Origin: Durusdinium trenchii
Lineage: Eukaryota; Sar; Dinophyceae; Suessiales; Symbiodiniaceae
Length of the DNA stretch: 64,000 nt
Assembly: GCA_963970005.1 (NCBI GenBank)
Contig: CAXAMN010001225.1
Coordinates: forward strand, 1,658,328 to 1,722,327
Direction: 5' to 3'
In this document: piece by piece, positions 1 to 12,179 of the stretch
Numbering within the stretch: position 1 is the stretch's first letter
How the letters are laid out: every line of letters starts with the position of its first letter
Made by a program: the position numbers and the translations under genes
Notes under the pieces: generated by a model
Databases searched by the model: none
Seen by the model: only the letters and a program-made list of their open reading frames with translations
Told to the model about the DNA's origin: nothing

Positions 1-950
1 TTTTTGCAAAAGTAGCTATAAAACATTATATAACACCTCTTTTATGCTCCGGCGAAGCCCTTATCTTCTATTTGATTTTTTTTCGCGCACGCCAAAAGCA
101 GTTTCAAATAGAATATGGAAATTCAGAATATTCGGGAATATCTTCTATCTTTGAGTCTTGGATTATAATAGTTGTAGGATTCTAGGATCATTACACGTTG
201 TACAATAAATGTGTCTCGTATATTTAGTGGTGTCTTCTGGCTGGAAATCTTACAAACTCTTATGGAAATCGAAATCTCGCAATTCAATTTAAGCCAAGCC
301 ACACTTTCCTGGTGCATTGCCCTTCTCCGGACATGTTGTTTCCACTCTGATGTGACATGAAAACAAACGATGCAAAATCCCACCCAAAACATTCTCACTA
401 TATCACATATCATAAACGATGGTATTATAGTATAAATTATGGCATATATACAGAAACCCACATGGTGCATCATAGGCGGCTGAGAAAAAAATAGCGAAAC
501 AAATTCTGAACCCTACGATGTGAAATTTGTGTTGGACTTGTCTCCAGGCCTGGACCGGAACAGGTGAAAAAGAACGTGTTGAACTTGGCCATTTAGAAGT
601 TTGAGACGTTCTCTACTTCACATGGAGGTTCTGCAAGTCCAAATTCTGTCATAGGTATGTACCAGAGTCTATCTAGTCTATCTTGAGAAAACTTAAGTTG
701 TAGTTAGTTGGTTTTAACTTAACATATCTCAGTCTCAGTTATCTCAGCAATTATATGCTCAGACTCTTCTGCAGCGCGTGCATTCGTTCTGCGGCGGATG
801 TAGAACCCTGAACTTAATTGAACTTATATAAATGTCAACATGCCTTCAACGATTCAGTCTTCTTTCAGGCCAGTCTGGGTCTGTCTCGAATTACTCTAAA
901 GTATGTTAAGCCTGCCAATATGGCTGCGAGAACCAATGTAAACAGAATTA
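1..950. other. AT-rich stretch with no supported gene
   Basis: No ORF here has convincing protein character or splice-site context. The only longer open frame (minus strand, 123-473) is low in complexity and unlike a conserved domain. I see no tRNA, no tandem array and no clear mobile element. Confidence 0.4.
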
Positions 951-970
951 GTGAACAATACAACAACGCG

Positions 971-1354
971 TTAAAACATGTTAAAGCAATACATGACCAA
1001 TTTAGATTGACATCCCTTGCGTTTCACTTCTTCATATTCAATCAGGGTTCCGGGATCTTGATCTAGACCTGAAACATTCTGGACTTCTTTCTCCATCTGC
1101 CCGGGCGCAACATGGTTGATGACAAGGACAAACAGCACGGCTGCAAAGCCGTTCACCAGGAAAGAAGCCAGGAATCGCGGCCACGCCTTTGAAAGTACGG
1201 TCATCAAATGTGGTTGGGCAGTTGGTTTCAAGATGTTTCCAGCTAACAGCTGGTCCAAATGTCCTGGATCCGCGGCTGAAAATGATTGTAAAGGATAAAG
1301 AACCGAAAGACATACAGCTACTGTCACACTTGCAGCAGGTTGCAATCTTTGCAA
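971..1354 (-). CDS. Exon-like ORF with one membrane segment
   Basis: The product is not recognised. The minus-strand frame contains a coherent stretch with a hydrophobic segment (around SFLVNGFAAVLFVLVINHV) followed by a charged tail (residues such as EKEVQN and EYEEVKR). That layout suits a single-pass or polytopic membrane protein exon. The ends of the ORF are probably intronic, since dinoflagellate exons are short and the final residues look non-coding. It lies on the same strand as the exon-like islands at 3-9.5 kb and could belong to the same gene or the next one. This is inference from composition only. Confidence 0.25.
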   Translation of the reverse strand: MQRLQPAASVTVAVCLSVLYPLQSFSAADPGHLDQLLAGNILKPTAQPHLMTVLSKAWPRFLASFLVNGFAAVLFVLVINHVAPGQMEKEVQNVSGLDQDPGTLIEYEEVKRKGCQSKLVMYCFNMF

Positions 1355-3367
1355 TGCGGCAAAGGTGAAGGAACGTCTCCGTCATGGTCAATTTCCCAAA
1401 CCTAAGTCTGCGTTTCTGAAACTTCCAACTGCCAGGAAGCAGAGTTCCAAGACTCTCTAAGAATTAGCTCAGGCACATGTTCTGGTTCAGCAAGGGGTCA
1501 TGCTGGTCATCTGGCAAATCATCCTGTTCCAGAAAGGCACCACCACTGCTGAGGATGCGCTCGACAATCCTTGCGGGGTGTCAGTAACATTTACAGCATA
1601 ATCATATACTAGTAAGCAAAGGGGGCACTAGCATTCACATGGTAACACAGAAATGTTCTGCACACCAACAAATCAGGACAGAAAGTGCGCAATGCGCCTT
1701 TGCAATCAAAAAGGTCAACCAAAAGCAATGCACAAGGCTCTGTCGAGCTTTCTCTTCTCCTTTCTCATGAGCAGTGGAGCGTATCAGCCTTATGGCACTG
1801 TCTGCAGCTTCACTTCCACCAAGACGGAAGGTTGTTCCTGGCTGCCTCAATATCCGGGAACAGCATGAGATCCCACCCCAATGGAGCAGTCCGGATTGTT
1901 GACGAACACTTTCTGATCCATACAAGGCTGCATGGTTCAATTTTAAACATATATTCATTTTTCACTCTGCCAGATCTGGATCTGCAAATAAAATAGCTGA
2001 GGCAAGGAACCCAGCAGCACTCATCTACATCCACACCGTGCCTATGATTGAAGAACTACCCTTCTCAAAGTCAAAGGGGTTGAGACGGGATTGATTGGAA
2101 TTCAACAGACCTTGAAACCTGCAGGCTTGGCTTCCCTCAATTATATACACGTGGGGAACTGTACCGTACCAGCATCATGAGCCAAGGCTGACATTGATTG
2201 CACACCGCCACCCACATGATTTTCATCAAGCGGCGTCTGCTCAAATCCTGAGTGCAACTCAACTCGCAACTCTGCCCCAAGCAGTCCAACGGTGAGGTTG
2301 TGCCCATCAATGTATGAGTTCAAGAGTGTCTAATATGCCATGCCCAAAAGAAAGCAGTACACAATTTTATTAAATACACACTTATACTAAAATACATCAT
2401 GTAGATTGGCTTGGACCTGCCCAGCTTCGTGCGGTTGAAGAAGTCAACGAGCCACCCTCTGCTGCAATGGCCGTCCGGGATTGAAGGCGTCGCAAGCGAG
2501 TGAGGTGCTCCCGAGAAGGGTGCTCCAGCTGACCGGCATCCGTGTGACCCTGCAGAATCTCAAAGGATCTCAAGGGTAAAGAGTTGGGCATCTCAGTTAG
2601 GAGCTCAAATTTCACATGCTTTTGACATGTTTTTGACATCGTTGTGGAAAATCCGCTGGGTCCCGTACAACTGGACTGCAGTTGAGTCGCCAGTTATCAA
2701 CCAATGCAATGCGGCAATGCGACTACTGATGGGTCACCCGGAAGATGTTCGTTGCAGCGTTGCAATTCTGGGGGCTATTGTTTGGCAAGGACAGTTTTCC
2801 TGCTATTGTGGTTGGCCCCCATGAGAAACAACACCAGGTGTCACTGTGTTTTTGTTGGTTGTTGGTGAGAGCCCCTACGAAACAAGACATGGAGTGATGG
2901 ATAGTCACGGTGGTTGCTTCTGTTGGCAACCTCCTCAGATGAAATTGCAGATTCGAGAGAAGACTCAGAAGGACCAAAGAACGAGGAACATGATGTCTTG
3001 TGGTTGTTGTTTTTGTTGCGTCACGGATGCATATGAGAGTGTAAGCAGGAGTCTTTAGGTCATCACTGTCATCACAGTGTGTTTGTTTGGGGTTGGTCGC
3101 AACAGCACGAGGCTTTTCCTCTCCAATTGGGGAGGGGAAAGGAGATTAAACGGGGTTATTGTTGACGATGATGTTTTTGTAGCTGGCCAGTTGTTCAGAC
3201 AGCTTCATTCAAACAAACGCCCGGCGGATCTGTCAGTTCCAGGAACTGTTAAGTTTCACTGAGAATCTAGGAACCAAATCATTACTGTAGTAGTAGCGTC
3301 CTACTTCATAGCTACTAGCTACCCCCCCGGGCTTTAAACAATTGGATTAACAAAACAATACTAGTAC

Positions 3368-3542
3368 CTCATAACGGGCAACAAAAAAGTAAACCCTCTT
3401 CCCTGATCTCGCCTTCAGCCCAGCTGTCAGGGGGGTGTCGGCAATGACATATGGCATGAGAAACGTCTCGTCCAGAACCATGCGGTGGAAGCGAAAATCC
3501 CGGAAGATGCTGATGCGAGTCCGAGCTAACTGCTCGGCATAC
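3368..3542 (-). CDS. Exon with clear splice sites
   Basis: On the minus strand an AG acceptor immediately precedes position 3542 and a GT donor follows position 3368, bounding a 175-nt open exon. Its residues (for example RTRISIFRDFRFHRMVLDE and PYVIADTPLTAGLKA) look like a folded soluble protein. No domain is recognised. It is probably a downstream exon of the gene described for 3.4-9.5 kb. Confidence 0.5.
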
Positions 3543-6500
3543 CTAGCATGAAATGGGCATGAATCATGAAGGACCAAGAAGGAACACACATCTGAGAAAC
3601 TGAAACGTAGCAATGCTGTAGTTTAGACCACCTACAGAAGCTGGCAGTGCATAGCTATGCCAGCTATGCAACATATTCATCGTGGGTCACATCTTCACAC
3701 TCTGAGTTTGTAGTAGCTATTTGTTACTACTAGTAAGGCACTTGTTACTAGAAGCGTGGCACTTGTTCCTAGTAGCGTCCTTGTTACTACTAGTAAGGCA
3801 CTTGTTGCTACTAGCGATGCACCTGTTACTAGTAAAGAAAAGAATCACAATCATATCATTATCACTCAATTAGGTGTTGATTCTCCAAGCTTGGCCCTCA
3901 TGCCCCGCAACGTTTGTGTGAAAGTAGTCGAACACAATATATATATATATATACATGTTAATAGTTGGACATCTAAGAGTCACTGTACGTGTCTTCGAAA
4001 CTAGAAAGGTGGTGCAGCCGGTGTAAGTTACAAAAAAACATCAAAAGGTAAATCTCCCCAAACAAAGCCAAACACACGTAGCCTCTCTACATCTTGAAAC
4101 ACATGTGTTCGTCTGCATCAATCGATTGGCAACACAATCATAGTTCTGGACAACTGATATGAGCAAGTACTGAGATGTGTATGCTAGGCTGCTAAGCTAA
4201 TCCGGGTCAATTTCTTGTCGAAACCCTGCTTGGACGGAATACGGAAATGATGGAATATGCATCAAAGTCTGCCCAAACTGCAAAGGTCCTTCCAGCTCTT
4301 GTGTAACACAACTCCTCAGCTTGGCTCAGCTCGGCTGCTTTGCTTCTTTCCATTTCTCAACTGCCGCTGAGTCGAAGTCGCTTTCAAGCTCCAAGCGGTA
4401 GCCATGTCCTCAGTAAGACCATACCGAAAATGGACAATGGTCCAATTAGACCCATGAACAAAATGATCAATCTTTGTCGCTTTTCTAGGTTCAATATGTT
4501 GGTCAGGTGTGTAGTTCTTAGTTAATTACTACACATATCATCACATATCTACAAATGCTAAGCAAATCCTACGAGCCAGTGAAGGCCTACCCAACCTTCG
4601 CAGTGACAAGACACGCGAGATCAAAGAGTTCACGTAGGCATAGCACTCACCCCAAAGCACGTGCGGAAACTGCTGGTGGTCCACAAAACCCAGTCGAAGC
4701 AACTCGGTGTATACTTTCCTCAGGAGGGGAGTGCAACAGCAACCATGTATCGGCATGTATCGGCTCAAGGGAGAGTCAAGGGCATTCTAGATATGTACGG
4801 CTGCCAAGTTGAAGGATTGCAACATCGCGCATGTTGACAAGACTAGCACCCCGATACTCAAAAGGTAGGCAAACAAGAATTGCAGCCCGGCATCATGTAC
4901 ATCTCATTGCCCTTCGCTTTGCAAAACACCTGGCCAGTCTGGTACAATGGCAGCATGGTTGCAGTTGCATAAATATATAAGGCGATCTTCCCACACAGTG
5001 GCTTGATTCAACAGCCACTTCACTTGACTTGCCAAAGGCACATGATAACCTTCCTACAGCCTGCTTACAACCGATCTGAGCTACAAGTATATAACAAGCA
5101 ACAGACACGCGCGCGCGCGTGCGCGCGCGAAGCCTGAAAGAGTGTCATTTTTGGCAACTTTTGAGCTCTGTAAAATTTGGTCGTGGCTTCGCTCAGCTCG
5201 ACGATCCTGGCTGCAACTGCTTTGAGCGCAGTGGAGCACCCGGGCAGCTCCATAGCAAATGGAACTGGAGGGCCTCAACTATTACAATATCACATACTAC
5301 ATGCCGTATATCCACTGCTTTCTATAGATTTAGCACATTCTAGCACATATCTCGCTCCTGGCACGGCCCTTCATCCACTGAATGATGGCACGGCCAACAG
5401 CGCGGGGCTTTGCCACCACATTGCCAAGGTCATCCAGGGTGCTGTTGTCAGACCTAAAAAGAAAGCAGCCATACGAGCATGTTGTCATATGCCAAAACTT
5501 TGCCATGTGTATGCATGGGCGCTGCAACTGGAACCCATCGTCTCCTGTCTGTTCTACAGCCATCGGATGCACATCAATGAGGAGCCGATCATTTGGCACA
5601 AAATGCACTAGCCAATCCGAGGCACGCAGCAGCAGGCGCAGTCTTGCTCTGCAAGGTGTGCTTGTGACATATTTGCGCATTGATTAGGAAGACCCGGCCG
5701 GCACCATCCTGAGCCAACACAAGAAGATCCGGCTTGCAGCGTTAAGCTAAGCTCTATATGTTGGCCTCCTGGTTGCAAACATGTTTATATACACTAGAGC
5801 ATATATATATATATATATATACATTCTTGGAACATTACATGAGATGGAATGAGGGAACGTTTTCATTCAACCTAGTTTGCGGTTGTGATTTCTGATTTTG
5901 TTTGGCATGGGATTGCTCGATTGCTCCCTCTCACCTGGTCCTCCGCAACCCCAAACTGTGTTCTCGGGTAAGAACGCTTGTCCATGGGGGTTGGTGGCCA
6001 ATGAGGGACAAAGCGAATTGGATCACTACTGGATGAGACGTTTTGGTTACTGGGAGCAAGGACGCTACTAGTACTAGTAACAAGAAGCTACGAACGAGGC
6101 TCCTGGCCGCACTGCTTCAGTTTCGGCTCCCTCACTCCTTCAGGTGGGAGGGAGCCGAATATTTTGTGTCGTGTTCTTCCATCTGAGGTTTTCCAAAAAA
6201 GCACAAGCAAAGAGTAATCACAGGTCTTGAGGAGGTTGTAAATAAATACCTGAAGGATTTACGGCCATTCTCCTTTGATCCCCTTATGGTATCCTATTGA
6301 TTTCAGGTTGATTTGTTCATTTTTTGGTTCTTTCTCCCAAGAAGACAAGGCCTCGCACACAGTTTCTTTCGACATGAGCTCCGAGCTCCTTGAGAATTCT
6401 TCCAAGGTGGAGCTGATTCATCGAGATCCAAATCCGTCCAGTATCAAAATAATGCCAAGTGTCAGATACAATAATACACTGGTTCTGGGTCAAGTCCCGC

Positions 6501-9491
6501 GTGGCCAGAACATGGGGAATGGTGTCGTAAGAGTACTCCACATCTTGTGCCTCGACAGGAATGCCTGGCCGGCTGAGGGTGCTGCTCGGAATAAGGTACA
6601 TGAGCCTGACATTGAATTTGGATGAATTTGGTGTGTCCGGTGTTTTTGAGTTGCTTGATGGGCGCATAGAACTTGAGAAGAGAAGTTGCACCAAAGGGAG
6701 GACTGCTGAACGGGTGGTGCGTGATTCAGCTAGCAAATCCAAAGCAAGGGGGGAATATATAGTGGGGATACACAACGCAAATCTGGCGATCCTTGTCAGC
6801 GCCGTGCCTCCAATTGACAAACCTGCATCAACAAGTTCTTTCATTTCAGCCTTCTGCTGCTCTTCACCATCTTGCAGAAAACAAATAAGGTCAATGTCAT
6901 TGAAACCTGTCAGGCAGGCTTGCATCAATGCTCCACTGTAGGAATGCTCTTGCTCTCCAGGCAGGGGGCTTCGTGCAACAACTAGTCGAGCCAGCTGCTA
7001 CAGCATGACCAACCAAGCCAATCCAAACAAGTGAGCCAGGCTTAAATGTTGCCTTTGTGTGTGCTGTGCTTGAAGACCATGGAGAGACGGGAAGAACGAG
7101 CAAACGTCAATAGCTTCGTGCTTTTGTTCTTTCTCTCTCCCTCTCACTCATTGATTTACTCATATTAACTCACACTGTGAGTAACTATGTGCCCGCCAGT
7201 GTTTGCGACACATAGAAACATCAAACCATTATGTGTCTACATGTTTCTACAGCAGCTTTGCGGGCAGGCTATTATCATTCTCCAGCAGGACACTTGGAAC
7301 CTTGAATCTCGGACTCCAAATCCGGATTGCCACGTTCAAGCCATAGGATTTTCGCCACCAATCGTGCAATCCCACCTCTGAAGAGCCGGCTTCGTATCAT
7401 ACGAAGGGAATCGGGAACAAGCATGTATAATCCATCAACCAAAAACTCACCCAAGCTCCAACCACTGTAGGAGAAAAAACTATATAATTATATATATTAA
7501 TGTTTATAAATCTATAAGGTGCTTGCTGTCAATGGCTCACGCACTGGCAAGAGTACGGCCGATCTTAAACCAGTGCCGTCGTGCATCGGTGTGCCTTTGT
7601 AGCCAGTGAAAGGATGTTTGGCGATCCATTCCAAAAGCTCTTGTAGTGGAAGGGTGGCCTCATCGCCTCAAAAGGTGCACTTTTTCCTTCGTCCTACAGC
7701 TGCAGCGAACGATATTCTTTCCTGGCAGCGAACATTGATCTGATAATAGCTGTAAAGAGGTTATTTATGGTGAACTGGTTTCCGAATACAAATAAATGGC
7801 CAGTCTAGCAACTCCACCAACACGTAGCTCGTTGAATCCCCTAGCATACTGTCAAAATGATTTGGATGTCATAGCTCTTCACACCGCAGGAAGAACCACC
7901 CGTGAAACTAAAGAATCACAAAACCACCGTCATGCAACACTGCCCAGTCACTTTTCACATCTCGAAAGCGCTTTGGATCGAGTTCTGTAACTTCCAAAAG
8001 CCTTGCAAGTAGGAACCCAGGCAGCTTGTGGCAAGGCAAGTTTAGGTACTTCACTGGCTGGACGGCTGGACAAAATGCTTGGCCTAGAGAAGAATGTTCA
8101 CTATCAACATGTAGAAAGCATTTGGAGGGAGTCTCCAAATGACATCTTTCTGCAAACTCGGGATAAGAACATCACCAGGTGAGGAATACATTGGACCCCC
8201 GGTGTCAAGAGCAACTGCTTTGACAAACCCAAACATCACATAGTCTCTCTCTCTCTCTCTGTCCCTCTCTGCGTTGCCTCCCTTATCAGCTTCCACAACA
8301 TCCCACAATGCTCCTATATCTTGCAGGCGGGGTGCCGGGGACGACTCTAGAACATCTAAGGACATCTCGGAAATATCCAACCCATGGCTTGTGACAAGAT
8401 GCTCGCTGTCCAAGGCATGGCTTTCTGGACAAACCATCCGGAGATTGGCAAAAGAGACTTGGCGGAAGATGTCCCAAGGCATGGGAAGCGGCCAGCGAAG
8501 TCTCCGCCAAGGGAGCAGGAGAAACAAAATCACAAGAATTGCCAAGCCTCAGAACAAGGTCGCAACATGTAGAGCCTATGTCAGCTCCTCAAGCCAGCGA
8601 TGTGAAGGAGAACTGGCGAAGCGGTGTCCGTGACCCAGGGTCGCCAGTTTTCTGATATGCCGAGCAGCTAAACAATCCGGGTGGACTAATAAGATATCTA
8701 ATTTTCTCTATATGATCTATATTATGCACAAATCATGCCAAGACTCTAATCACCAAATTCACCACAGCGACGCTCTGTGATCCAGTGCTCGCAAAGGCCC
8801 CGAGACCTGTAGAGGAGCTCAAAAGACTGGGCAGCGATGACAAACTGGCCAGCATCTTGGAGAAATAGCTGGCATCCATCTCCTGAGATTTTGCGGCGAA
8901 AATGAAGCAAGGGCCAAGCAACCTGAAGCCTTATCATGCTCAGAAGCCAAGCGTCTACGGATCGAGGCCCCAAATATCCCACTAGAATTCCTTTGCTTTG
9001 AGCCAAACGCGAGGTCAACATTGTAAAATCTTCTCAGCAACGCATGGTGGATTTCCATTAATTTCGCTCAATACTCTTGGCGGATCTTTTTAGACTACCT
9101 GACTGACTGCATGGAATACACCTGAAATTTGCGACCCAGTTAGTTTGACTCAGTGCTTCGTGCGCCGCAGTGGACATACCCCCTAGATCAAGGCCCCAAC
9201 TGTGAGCAATTGTAGCAATGCCTTTCGCGCCTGAAGAACAAATGGCGGCTGAAGAAAACAAAACGAGCCCAACTGTCAGACTCTTGCAGCTCTGCCCAGT
9301 GCACTCTCAGAACATCTTCTTACATCTTTACTGAAAGCAAAATATGTTTTCCAGCACATACATCCACATACTACCCTTTCACCAAAGGCTCGCACCTGCC
9401 GCTTTTGCGTCTCAGTACTTGGCCGCTGTGGCACCTGATGGAATTGGTGTGCAGCTTTGGCACGTCGAAGTGTTTTCTCCCAAGTCACCAT
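3368..9491 (-). CDS. Putative multi-exon gene of unknown function
   Basis: A string of minus-strand islands with coding character suggests one or more spliced genes read from about 9.5 kb down to 3.4 kb. Islands lie near 9.30-9.45 (charged, TLRRAKAAHQ), 9.10-9.25 (AKGIATIAHSWGLDLGG), 8.76-9.01 (KGILVGYLGPRSVDAW), 8.14-8.51 (hydrophobic start, then PWDIFRQVSFANLRM), 7.93-8.06 (ARLLEVTELDPKRF), 6.75-6.91 (QQKAEMKELVDAGLS), 6.50-6.60 (GIPVEAQDVEYSYDTI), 5.50-5.62 (LLLRASDWLVHFVPNDRLL), 4.65-4.72 and 3.37-3.54. Several have AG acceptors and GT donors, the last two clearly. I recognise no family. The chain could equally be two adjacent genes, and exon order and phase were not proven end to end. 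Confidence 0.35.
3724..3838. repeat. CTAGTAGC-type minisatellite, array 1
   Basis: Degenerate tandem units of the form CTTGTTACTACTAGTAAGGCA and CTAGTAGCG repeat about six times. Similar units recur in separate arrays at 15.5, 21.4 and 27.0 kb, so this is a dispersed repeat family rather than a single local expansion. Confidence 0.7.
5108..5130. repeat. CG dinucleotide run
   Basis: An alternating CG/CA tract (ACGCGCGCGCGCGTGCGCGC) of about 22 bp lies in otherwise moderate-GC DNA. Alternating purine-pyrimidine runs of this kind can adopt Z-DNA. No gene feature is attached to it. Confidence 0.6.
6122..6159. repeat. Perfect 12-bp inverted repeat
   Basis: TTCGGCTCCCTC at 6122-6133 is the exact reverse complement of 6148-6159, with a 14-nt spacer. 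It could form a stable hairpin in DNA or RNA. It is next to no recognised gene end. Confidence 0.7.
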
Positions 9492-9665
9492 CCCGCTAAA
9501 AGTGTTCTCGTTGCTCGTATGGATTGGCTCCCTAGATTTCTCCCGGCCAAAAAAATTACTTTACTTCGAGTGATCCCCACCATGGCATTTCAATCATTTG
9601 TCTTGATGCCATAGTGAGGAGCATGTTGCCATGGTCGTGAGTATTGTAGTTCTCGATTTTGCTTC

Positions 9666-10223
9666 TGGGTCCTCCGGTTGTGTGCTGTGGTTGTGTGTTG
9701 TGGTTGTGTGCTCTGTTGTGGTTGTAGTTGTGTGTGTGGTTGTGTGTTTGTGGTTGTGTTTGTGGTTGTGTGTTTGTGGTTGTGTATTTGGTTGTGTGTT
9801 TGTTGTTGTGTTCGTGGTTGTGTTTGTGATTGTGTGTTTGTGGTTGTGTGTTTGTGGTTGTGTGTTTGTGGTTGTGTGTGTTGTGGTTGTGTGTTTGTGG
9901 TTGTGTGTGTGTTGTGGTTGTGGTTGTGGTTGCGTGTTTGTGGTTGGGTGTTTGTGGTTGCGTGTTTGTGATTGTGTGTTTGTGGTTGCGTGTTTGTGGT
10001 TGCGTGTTTGTGGTTGTGTGTTTGTGGTTGTGTGTTTGTGGTTGTGTTTGTGGTTGTGTGTTTGTGGTTGTGTTTTTGTTTGTAGTTGTGTGCTTGTGGT
10101 TGTGTTTGTGGTTGTGTGTTCGTGGTTGTGTTTGTGGTTGTGTTTGTTGTTATGTTTGTGGTTGTGTTTATGGTTGTGTGTTTGTTGTTGTGTTCGTGGT
10201 TGTGTTTGTTGTTGTGTGTTTGA
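9666..10223. repeat. TGTGGT-rich minisatellite (about 560 bp)
   Basis: A strand-asymmetric array of TTGTGGTTGTGTG units (GT and GGTT blocks in variable spacing) fills this interval. It keeps long frames open on both strands (Cys/Val/Leu-rich on plus; Thr/Asn/His/Gln-rich on minus), which explains the spurious 331-codon ORF through it. It is not the TTTAGGG telomere motif. Confidence 0.85.
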
Positions 10224-10237
10224 AATTGCTTCCTATG

Positions 10238-10437
10238 GTTGAGGTCCAGCGGTGCAAACTGCGATCGGATCCTTGCGGTTGAGGTCCAGGGGTGCACACT
10301 GCAATCGGATCCTTGCGGTTGAGGTCCAGGGATGCACACTGCGATCGGATCCTTGCGGTTGAGGTCCAGGGGTGCACACTGCGATCGGATCCTTGCGGTT
10401 GAGGTCCAGGGGTGCACACTGCGATCCGGAGCTTGCC
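10238..10437. repeat. 40-bp tandem repeat, five copies
   Basis: Units beginning GTTGAGGTCCAG start at 10238, 10278, 10318, 10358 and 10398, exactly 40 bp apart. Each contains a CGATCGGATCC core and they differ by only one or a few substitutions. The last copy is truncated where the next array begins. Confidence 0.9.
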
Positions 10438-10449
10438 AGACAAGATCGG

Positions 10450-10539
10450 CGAAGCAGATTGGCGAAGCAGATTGGCGAAGAAGATTGGCGATGAAGATTG
10501 GCGATGAAGATTGGCGATGAAGATTGGCGAGGAGGTTGG
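10450..10539. repeat. 13-bp tandem repeat, about seven copies
   Basis: Units of the form CGAAGCAGATTGG, drifting to CGATGAAGATTGG and CGAGGAGGTTGG, repeat at 13-bp spacing. The array abuts the 40-bp array on its left and runs into purine-rich GGAAGGAA sequence on its right. Confidence 0.85.
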
Positions 10540-10719
10540 CGAGGAAGGAAGCAAGGAGGATGGAAGGAAGGAAGAGGAAGAACAACTGTGATAAAATCTA
10601 ACAACCCTCACCTGGCAGGTGGGGAACAAATGAGAAAAAGGTGCCCTCCCTTCAAGTCTACCATCGAGCACCTGCCAGAAAAAATGACAGTATACCCTGC
10701 TTGTAAATACAAAATGCAT

Positions 10720-11250
10720 TGCTATTAGATATTGGATTTTTGGGTCACTTTGGCAAGGACCGGGATGTTCTCCACGAACAAGGATAACAGCAATAATGAA
10801 TCACTTCAACTCTTCACTAACATGATTGGAAGCAAAACTGCCAAGACCTGATCTGAATGCAGCACTCACCTGACCAATGGTGCCTTTCTCAGGCCCCCCT
10901 TCCCTTCTACAACTTGTCACTCCCGACAGCAGGATGATCGCTTGATGTCTCATGCTTTTTAAAGCGTCGTCTCATCTGCCGTACTCATGTGGGAAGATGG
11001 GAATCACAGGTATCAAGTGTGGACAATGTCCACAGCTTGTGAAAATGCATGTGAGCTTCAGCTGGAATGCTGCTCATGGCGTACTAAACACCATGCATCG
11101 CAGCTGTGAAAAAGCCCATCAATGCAAAAAAACACATTCAGATCGTCCTCACGATCCCAAAAAGCCATCAACGGAGCTTTCTCAGTTGAATGGAGGCAAC
11201 ACGAAACACATGTCAGCCACTGTCAGCCACGACCTCACGTCAGCAGCTGA
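10720..11250. other. Interval with no supported gene
   Basis: No ORF with convincing coding character is seen. The right end holds the sequence (about 11222-11248) that is also conserved beside the paralogous ORF at 41.2 kb, so it is probably 3' untranslated or flanking sequence of the ORF at 11251-11646. Confidence 0.4.
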
Positions 11251-11646
11251 TCATCGGTCCACCAACTCCAAATGTTCTGGAGAAAATGGATGATTCCACT
11301 GATACCATTCTGTTTGGTCTGCTTCCTGGCGGCACCCAGTCGGGCAGGAGTCTTCTTCCTCTTCGCCTTCATGGATCAACGAGAGAGTGGAGTTCCTGTT
11401 AATCTGGTGATTTTGTGCCCCTTTCCTGGGCTCTTGCTCCACCGGCGCTGGCATCACTGGATCACTGAATCTGCCGGCAACCCGTTGGCCTTTCTGGAAG
11501 GCAAGCGACTGCTGAAGCCCTCCTGCGAAGCCTCCACGGCGGATAAGCTGTCCTTTCACTATGGCGCCTCTCTCATTAGACCCTAACGTACGTTCTGCGG
11601 CTCCACCTCTTCTAGGGCTGGTTGCTGTGCTGGTGCCACTCCCCAT
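11251..11646 (-). CDS. Small hypothetical protein, copy A of a paralogue pair
   Basis: The function is unknown. From the ATG at 11646 the frame gives about 131 residues: a Gly/Ser/Arg-rich N-terminal part, a central GGLQQ-x2-AFQKGQR block, a Met-Pro-x-Pro-Val block and an acidic LSLI-x-EGEEEED tail. The same blocks in the same order occur in the minus-strand ORF at 41282-41608. Conservation of protein blocks despite diverged DNA argues that the frame is, or was, translated. Sequence past the stop (CAGCCACGACCT, then ACGTCAGCAGCTG) is also shared. No membrane segment or catalytic motif is visible. Confidence 0.55.
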   Translation of the reverse strand: MGSGTSTATSPRRGGAAERTLGSNERGAIVKGQLIRRGGFAGGLQQSLAFQKGQRVAGRFSDPVMPAPVEQEPRKGAQNHQINRNSTLSLIHEGEEEEDSCPTGCRQEADQTEWYQWNHPFSPEHLELVDR

Positions 11647-12092
11647 GGTCGTTGCACCCACACTGAGCGATGTTCACTAGGGGCACAGGAGCTTGAGCCA
11701 GAAACAGGAGGCAAGCTCATATCAAATGGCAATGAGCATATATGAGCATAACCATTTCGAGCGACACTACAGTCACTATGCTGTGTGCACTTTGTCTCTT
11801 TCTGCACGCTCACGACATTGCTGCAGCGACAATGTCTGGATCACATTCTGGCTGCCTCGGACAGGAGTCCATGGGGGATTTGCTAATACACTGCATGGCA
11901 TATGACAAAAGAACCAGAAGGTTGGTGCAACCGGGAAGTTTTTTGGGGGGTCAAGGGATGCAAATGAGTCTTGCATCGTTGTAGTGTTTTGTATTGCACT
12001 CTTGTGTGTGTTCATATATGTTGATCCCCTCCTTCACCAAGTCACAAATATCGTCCTTGTTGGTGCTTGGCCTTCCTTGGCTATGGCTATAG

Positions 12093-12133
12093 GCCAGCTT
12101 CGAAGCTGGCGGCGCTAGTGCAGGTTCGATTCC
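12093..12133 (+). repeat. 18-bp palindrome beside a tRNA B-box-like motif
   Basis: GCCAGCTTCGAAGCTGGC (12093-12110) is a perfect palindrome. It is followed 12 bp later by GGTTCGATTCC (12123-12133), which fits the pol III B-box consensus. No complete tRNA cloverleaf can be drawn and no good A box lies at the right spacing. It may be a tRNA-derived SINE fragment, or coincidence. Confidence 0.3.
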
Positions 12134-12179
12134 ACTCTCGTATGCGGCAGAACCCTTCATGAAGGTCATGGCGTGCAGC

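Noticed and set aside
9590..10585. 331-codon minus-strand ORF rich in Thr/Asn/His/Gln
   Set aside because: It is an artefact of the tandem arrays, which keep frames open on both strands; no non-repetitive coding part is present.
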